Shown in pieces: positions 59,306-64,000 of a stretch of DNA of 64,000 bases. A model generated the notes under the pieces. That model did no database searches. It saw only the letters and a list, made by a program, of their open reading frames with translations, and was not told the DNA's origin. The position numbers and the translations under genes were made by a program. Numbering within the stretch: the stretch's first letter is position 1; each line of letters opens with the position of its first letter. Source of the DNA: Ophiura sarsii (lineage: Eukaryota > Echinodermata > Ophiuroidea > Amphilepidida > Ophiuridae). The stretch is taken from positions 67,875,062 through 67,939,061 of the forward strand of contig CM069446.1 of assembly GCA_035610835.1 (NCBI GenBank), given 5' to 3'.

Positions 59306-60409
59306 ATTAAAACTTCATCATTTGTAAAATGTTCAACGTGATGGTCTATGAAATGTTGAACTATTTCCATTTTTGTTAAGTTCTCTGTTGTAAAGACTAA
59401 TAATACCTAATTGCTTAATTACTATACCTATATTAACTAATCTACTAGAATTAATATTATGTTGTCCCATTTGTTCACCATTTATCCACACAGAAAGTTT
59501 ATTTTTATTATATTGAAAACTAAAATGATTAAGCTGTGTGATGTCTACAATGTGGGTTATAGCATTTTCATTAGTTATAACATTATCAGTAATTGCATAT
59601 TTAAAGCTTTTTTCTGTCCACAACATTGATAGAGATTTAAGTTTGGTTAGTAGGGTTAACAAATATTAAAATGGAACTATTGTTTTCTAATGGTGGAGAC
59701 TTTCCAGGTCGTGCTGAAAAGAACAAAGTCCACGGTGCTGAAAAAAGCTGCGGAGTAAAATCAATATTAAGTCTAGAGTTTAATTGCATAAAACCTAAAC
59801 CATTTAATATACCATGATTGGGTTTGGTAGCAAAGTTATATCATAAGATGTTGCGATCATTTGTGGACTGTTATTAATGTAGCTTCATTGCTACCTTCAT
59901 TGCCGTGTTAGATTTCATCCTGAAGTCCTCTATCCAAATTGATTTTTTGTCTTGCTCTAACGGAGATGTATGCTTTAGTACCATCATCTTCAGGTAGTAC
60001 AAGATATATTACTAAAACTTTTTGGCCTGGTATTATGTTCGTGTTGTTCTAAACTATGTACGTATTATTATGAATTTTTCGTTTATTTACAGCGTCTGTC
60101 TCGTCCACAGGGTCTCCAATTTCTTTGATTGTGTTGTAGTTCATTATAATATTTCCTGTCATTGTTCCACCAGCTTTGCTTAATTTTTCTGTATTGAGGC
60201 GTGATATTAAATCTGAAACAAACCTGGCAGTCGCGGGCATGATGTCTTTGACTTGGTTCACCTAAATTGATAATTTTGTGTTTCCCCATATCGAGGTTTT
60301 GTGTATCATGTGTATGTTGGATATTATTACTAATGGTGGTTTTTTTTAAATTCTGGATAACCCCAAAGGGGTGAGTGAGCTCTGTGATTAGATTTGTATA
60401 TGATTCCAA
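59306..60409 (-). pseudogene. fibre-like protein of a virus-like element, frameshifted
   Basis: Minus-strand fragments in different frames: near 60409-60260 MGKHKIINLGEP, near 60261-60060 SKAGGTMTGNIIMNYNTIK with GDPVDETDAVNK, and near 59640-59340 a segment with NKNKLSVWINGEQMGQH and ISLYNREL. The first two are repeat motifs of trimeric tail-fibre proteins (the GGTMTG..GDP..DAVNK type); the last resembles the end of a LamG-like jelly-roll. At least three frame breaks are visible, so it is an old, inactive copy. Assignment to a Polinton/adintovirus-like element rests on motifs and neighbours only. Confidence 0.5.
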
Positions 60410-60761
60410 GTTATATGGATCTTTATATTGATACCATCAATGGTTATAATAATTTGATTGTAATTGCATCAGAGGATTTACAATTAGGTCTGAATAATAA
60501 AGTTAACAAGATGAACAACCAATTGCACAATTTGATTCACCTCCAGAATTTGATTTGCCTCAAAAAGTTGATTTACCTGAAGAATTTGATTTACCTCAAA
60601 AAATTGATTTACCTCAAAAATGTAATCCACCACTGGAAGTAGACGATTCAAAAATTAAAAGTAAACTTACACAAGATGAACTTACACACGATGAACAAAA
60701 GTTATTACTTATTATAGGAGGTGCCATTATTAGCACTGGTGTTATTTGGTTTTTGAACTAA
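60406..60761 (+). pseudogene. proline-rich membrane-anchored protein of the virus-like element
   Basis: An early segment in one frame (YNNLIVIASEDLQLGLNN) continues after a break near 60510 in another frame as degenerate repeats of DLPQK/DLPEEF, then KLTQDELTHDEQ and a C-terminal hydrophobic segment LLLIIGGAIISTGVIWFLN, a single predicted membrane anchor followed by a stop. It is divergent from the fibre-like gene, whose start it overlaps. One frameshift is evident. Function unknown. Confidence 0.45.
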
Positions 60762-61830
60762 AATTGATTTTTGAACTAAAGTTAATAAGAATTACAAGCA
60801 TTCATAAATGTTCAGCCACAAATCCAACAGTTTTTAATACAAAACTTATAACGCTGCCTATAATTCCAGGTAATATATGCTACTAACATTTTTTCTCCTA
60901 GTTTTAAAAGCAATGTAGCTATGTTTTGAAGTGGAGGTTTTATCCAGCCTTTGACACCTGGTTCAGGTTTTGGATTTGGATTTGGATTTTGTTTTGGATC
61001 TGGTTTGGATTTGGACTTGGCTTAGGATTTGGACTAGGATTTGGACTTGACTTAGGACCAGCTCCAGTAGCTAACAAAATGTTCTTGTTTGCTTTCGCGT
61101 CCACCAATAAGGTGCTTAACAGCTGTTCTCATATATCCAAGTGAACGGTCTAATCCAGCTAATTCACGAAAAGGTAATGAGCCTTCAGGATCAAGTTGAA
61201 GTTCTGTTTGAGCTCCAGCTTCAGGACCAAGCTGAAGTTCTGTTTGAGCTCCAGTGTCTAGAAACTTATTTAGTTTTGTTTCAACTCTTTGTACATCGCG
61301 TAGTTCGATGTTTTCCTGAGTACTAACTGCGATGTCATTTTTTATTTCATTTAGCGCTTGTCGTTGTTTTGGTGGTAATTCTGGTTTAGCATTTTGGGTA
61401 TATATAGTTTATAACTCCAAGAACATCTCTAACAAAAGCAACACCACCCTCACCATATTGTCTCGCTACGGTACTAAGTGCAAGATAATTATTTGGATTT
61501 TTTTTATCTGTCAGCCTAATTCTTTTACCATCATATTTAACATAAACCTGCTTTGTTTTTGGATCTTTTGTAATGAATCCCCCAGACTCCAAAAATATTT
61601 TTTATCAAAATTATACCCTTTTTGTAATACATTTTTATAAAAGTCAATTACTGCTTGAGCATTTACATTAGCAGAAAGCTCAGTCCCAGGTGCATTTGGC
61701 AAATTACTAAATGCTGTGTCTACTTGGGTTTCTTGATTAGTATTTTGATCAAAAGAACCATCATCTAAATTAACGTTAGTAGGTTCATCAAAATCATCAA
61801 CTTCATTTAAATGAACCTCTGTTAAAATAT
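60735..61830 (-). pseudogene. structural-type gene of the virus-like element, several frameshifts
   Basis: Consecutive minus-strand segments in shifting frames: LSANVNAQAVIDFYKNVLQK (about 61670), YVKYDGKRIRL then NYLALSTVARQYGEGGVAFV (about 61540-61420), PPKQRQALNEIKNDIAVST (about 61375), two TGAQTELQLGPEA-type repeats (61200-61260), a Pro-Asn repeat (60960-61060), and LPGIIGSVISFVLKTVGFV (about 60875-60805), a hydrophobic end. The order and the lack of stops within each piece argue for one original gene of about 350 residues. I cannot name it. Four or so breaks make it non-functional. Confidence 0.45.
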
Positions 61831-61880
61831 ATATATATATATATATAAAAATTCAAAGTTTAGACCTTCCGAGAAAGGGA

Positions 61881-61923
61881 GTCGTTACTCTGAGTTTCAT
61901 GCTTAACGCAATCGTCAGACGAC
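61881..61923 (-). ncRNA. hammerhead ribozyme, repeat unit 1
   Basis: Minus strand: stem I GUCGU / ACGAC (5 bp), core CUGACGA, stem II UGC-GUUAA-GCA flanked by a U-U mismatch, core GAAA, stem III CU-CAG-AG (2 bp), cleavage triplet GUA. Predicted cut between 61886 and 61885. Same order and same minimal stem III as the hammerhead at 27450. Confidence 0.82.
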
Positions 61924-62235
61924 AAGGATACTGATTGTGTGACTGGTTACCCCTAGACTAGATTAGGATGCATACACTTTCAATGGTGTTTAATCACTGA
62001 AAGTGTATCACACTTCTCTAGCCCGTAAGCCAACCAGACCATTTTCTCAGGACCGGTCTAAAAGCTTCGAGATAGCTTAAAAGTGCTCAACTGATAAAAA
62101 GTCAGGAGCATAACATAAAATGTCATGAACATCGAATCGATTTCATGGGCAGACTATCTTTCGAATCAAAGTGCTCAATTCCAATAAAGGAAGAGCTATA
62201 TAAAAATTCAAAGTTTAGACCTTCTGAGAAAGGGA

Positions 62236-62278
62236 GTCGTTACTCTGAGTTTCATGCTTAACGCAATCGTCAGACGAC
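62236..62278 (-). ncRNA. hammerhead ribozyme, repeat unit 2
   Basis: Sequence identical to unit 1 over the 43-nt motif, 355 bp away. Predicted cut between 62241 and 62240 on the minus strand. Confidence 0.82.
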
Positions 62279-62590
62279 AAGGATACTGATTGTGTGACTG
62301 GTTAACCCTAGACTAGATTAGGATGCATACACTTTCAATGGTGTTTAATCACTGAAAGTGTATCACACTTCTCTAGCCCGTAAGCCAACCAGACCATTTT
62401 CTCAGGACCGGTCTAAAAGCTTCGAGATAGCTTAAAAGTGCTCAACTGATAAAAAGTCAGGAGCATAACATAAAATGTCATGAACATCGAATCGATTTCA
62501 TGGGCAGACTATCTTTCGAATCAAAGTGCTCAATTCCAATAAAGGAAGAGCTATATAAAAATTCAAAGTTTAGCCCTTCCGAGAAAGGGA

Positions 62591-62633
62591 GTCGTTACTC
62601 TGAGTTTCATGCTTAACGCAATCGTCAGACGAC
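62591..62633 (-). ncRNA. hammerhead ribozyme, repeat unit 3
   Basis: Identical 43-nt motif, again 355 bp on. A substitution nearby (GCCCTT for GACCTT at about 62572) lies outside the ribozyme. Confidence 0.82.
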
Positions 62634-62945
62634 AAGGATACTGATTGTGTGACTGGTTAACCCTAGACTAGATTAGGATGCATACACTTTCAATGGTGTT
62701 TAATCACTGAAAGTGTATCACACTTCTCTAGCCCGTAAGGCAACCAGACCATTTTCTCAGGACCGGTCTAAAAGCTTCGAGATAGCTTAAAAGTGCTCAA
62801 CTGATAAAAAGTCAGGAGAATAACATAAAATGTCATGAACATCGAATCGATTTCATGGGCAGACTATCTTTCGAATCAAAGTGCTCAATTCCAATAAAGG
62901 AAGAGCTATATAAAAATTCAAAGTTTAGACCTTCCGAGAAAGGGA

Positions 62946-62988
62946 GTCGTTACTCTGAGTTTCATGCTTAACGCAATCGTCAGACGAC
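62946..62988 (-). ncRNA. hammerhead ribozyme, repeat unit 4 (partial unit)
   Basis: Complete motif in the truncated unit at the 5' end of the minus-strand array. The array ends only about 8 bp upstream of its stem I, so a transcript entering from the right would meet a ribozyme almost at once. Confidence 0.82.
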
Positions 62989-62999
62989 AAGGATACTTG

Positions 63000-63263
63000 T
63001 CATACTTTTTATATAGTTCTGTTTGGGTTTTAACTCAAAAGTACAATTCAGTTTTAACTGACTTTAGAGAGCGAATAAAATGGATAGCATTGTTTTACTG
63101 TAAAGATAAAGATAGGCTTGTTGAGGCATTACGCGAAAATGATGTAATACAATCAACAGAAAAGCAAAAAGAAATGCGTGATAAATTAGCTAAACATAAA
63201 CATTCTAAATTAATTTTGACAACTGAACAGCCAACACATTTGTATTGGGAAAAATGTTATTAA
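63000..63263 (+). pseudogene. possible packaging-ATPase C-terminus of the virus-like element
   Basis: The open segment includes FRERIKWIALFYCKDKDRLV, RDKLAKHKHSKLI and a terminal WEKCY. The general plan (a W/F-ALFYxKD stretch, a charged helix, then KHSKLIL) recalls the C-terminal part of FtsK/HerA (A32-like) packaging ATPases of Polinton- and NCLDV-like viruses, but the Walker motifs would lie in sequence that is absent here. The apparent start lies inside the retrozyme array and is not real; the gene was truncated by it. Low certainty. Confidence 0.3.
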
Positions 63264-63975
63264 AAGATATATGATTACTGAAATATATAAGCTTACTAAT
63301 ATTATATTAAATATTTATGCTATAATAATTATGATATGGTTAGTTGTAAAAATGTATCAAATAAAAAAATGTTTTAATTATGTGACAGTCTTTAACTTAC
63401 ACACCCTAGATGACAGGGCCAGGATGTTTACTCAGCATCTGTGCTGTCACTCACCACTGGCAAACCACATGTTTGACCAGCACTCTGCCTAAATCACAAC
63501 AAATCCACAATGCTCATACTTTTCCCATATTTTATATCCCAACGGGTACAGGTAAGCCAAAGATCTTTAATTATATTTGTAGTACTTAAGTTTAACTATC
63601 ATTTGTGATAATTATGTACTGTAACTCTCAGTTTTAGGCCCAATCTAGCTCTGTTTAGATCCAAGTTTGCTCATGATTTGCTACACTAAAACAAAGCAAT
63701 GTGTGCCTAGACTCTATGCACAGATACTGGGGTCAATGACAAATACAGTGTGGTTTACCATGACTCTCTAGGAGTTACAAATCTGTGTTTATAATATTTT
63801 AGACAGCACTGGTATTTGATTTTAATTAGTTTAATATTAGCCAACAAATGTAAATGAGTAAATGTATTATTATTAGGTGTAAACTATTTCTATGAGAATG
63901 TTCTATCGGTTACAATTTCAATTAGTAAATATGATCGTAGGCGCTTGCGATTGGTAAAGATACATGTACTTACTA
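63264..63975. other. unassigned right end
   Basis: A small hydrophobic open frame (63271-63410) could be another remnant of the virus-like element. From about 63390 the composition changes and nothing is recognised. Confidence 0.35.
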
Positions 63976-64000
63976 CAGTGGCGGATCCAGGATTGAAATT
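63976..64000 (+). mobile_element. possible hAT-type terminal repeat at the window edge
   Basis: CAGTGGCGGATCCAGGATT resembles the common CAGTGGCGGATC.. terminal inverted repeat of hAT-family elements (established knowledge). The rest lies outside the window. Confidence 0.45.

Larger units (their letters stand above)
61847..62996 (-). repeat. 355-bp tandem repeat array, hammerhead retrozyme-like
   Basis: Three full units plus ~80 bp of a fourth. ATTCAAAGTTTAGACC starts at 61851, 62206, 62561 and 62916, an exact 355-bp period with only a handful of substitutions between units. The left end borders an (AT)n run (61829-61846); the right end stops eight or nine bases beyond the fourth ribozyme. 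Each unit carries a hammerhead on the minus strand and a 10-bp hairpin (TACACTTTCA / TGAAAGTGTA, 61973-62007 in unit 1). Animal retrozymes are short tandem repeats with type I hammerheads whose transcripts cut themselves to unit length and can circularise (established knowledge). No protein is encoded. The array separates two parts of the virus-like segment. Confidence 0.88.

Noticed and set aside
61847..62996. CRISPR-like regular spacing
   Set aside because: The whole 355-bp unit is repeated with no short repeat/variable spacer structure, and the DNA is eukaryotic.

Overview
This is eukaryotic nuclear DNA, most likely from a marine deuterostome invertebrate (echinoderm or hemichordate; inference). 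It is AT-rich, introns carry GT-AG sites, HYR modules are combined with an F-type lectin domain, and L2/CR1-type LINEs and short inverted-repeat (MITE) transposons are dense. There are no operons or prokaryotic signals. The window is gene-poor: one recognisable host gene, a fragment of a second copy, and about 55 kb of transposons, satellites and decayed virus-like sequence.

Host gene. Six + strand exons between 30661 and 35890 encode a cysteine-containing module, two HYR modules and a complete three-exon F-type lectin (fucolectin/FTP) domain. Every visible junction is phase 1. The last FTP exon and its 3' flank recur at 1-175, so at least two related lectin genes or modules lie in tandem.

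Layout. Block A (1 to about 23090) and block B (about 35742 to 51775) are two copies of one segmental duplication, readable as a collinear series of homologous patches separated by copy-specific insertions. Block A holds a ~210/310-bp satellite (7950-12605, resuming at 17798) interrupted by an intact two-ORF LINE (12611-17797). In block B the same satellite (37530-43390) carries a nested stack of inverted-repeat transposons with TA, TTAA and TAA target duplications. Neighbouring satellite monomers and the sister block supply empty sites that fix element ends to a few bases. Between the blocks (23.1-30.6 kb) are further MITEs, minisatellites, an AT-rich tract and a solitary hammerhead ribozyme. 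To the right (52-64 kb) are a tRNA-derived SINE, two identical 354-bp direct repeats, a LINE tail, hairpin arrays and a frameshifted virus-like segment (59.3-63.3 kb).

Most notable. On the minus strand, a tandem array with an exact 355-bp period (61847-62996) carries a complete type I hammerhead self-cleaving ribozyme motif in each of four repeats. Another hammerhead with fully paired stems lies alone at 27450-27495. The array has the architecture of an animal retrozyme: a minus-strand transcript would be expected to cut itself into 355-nt monomers.
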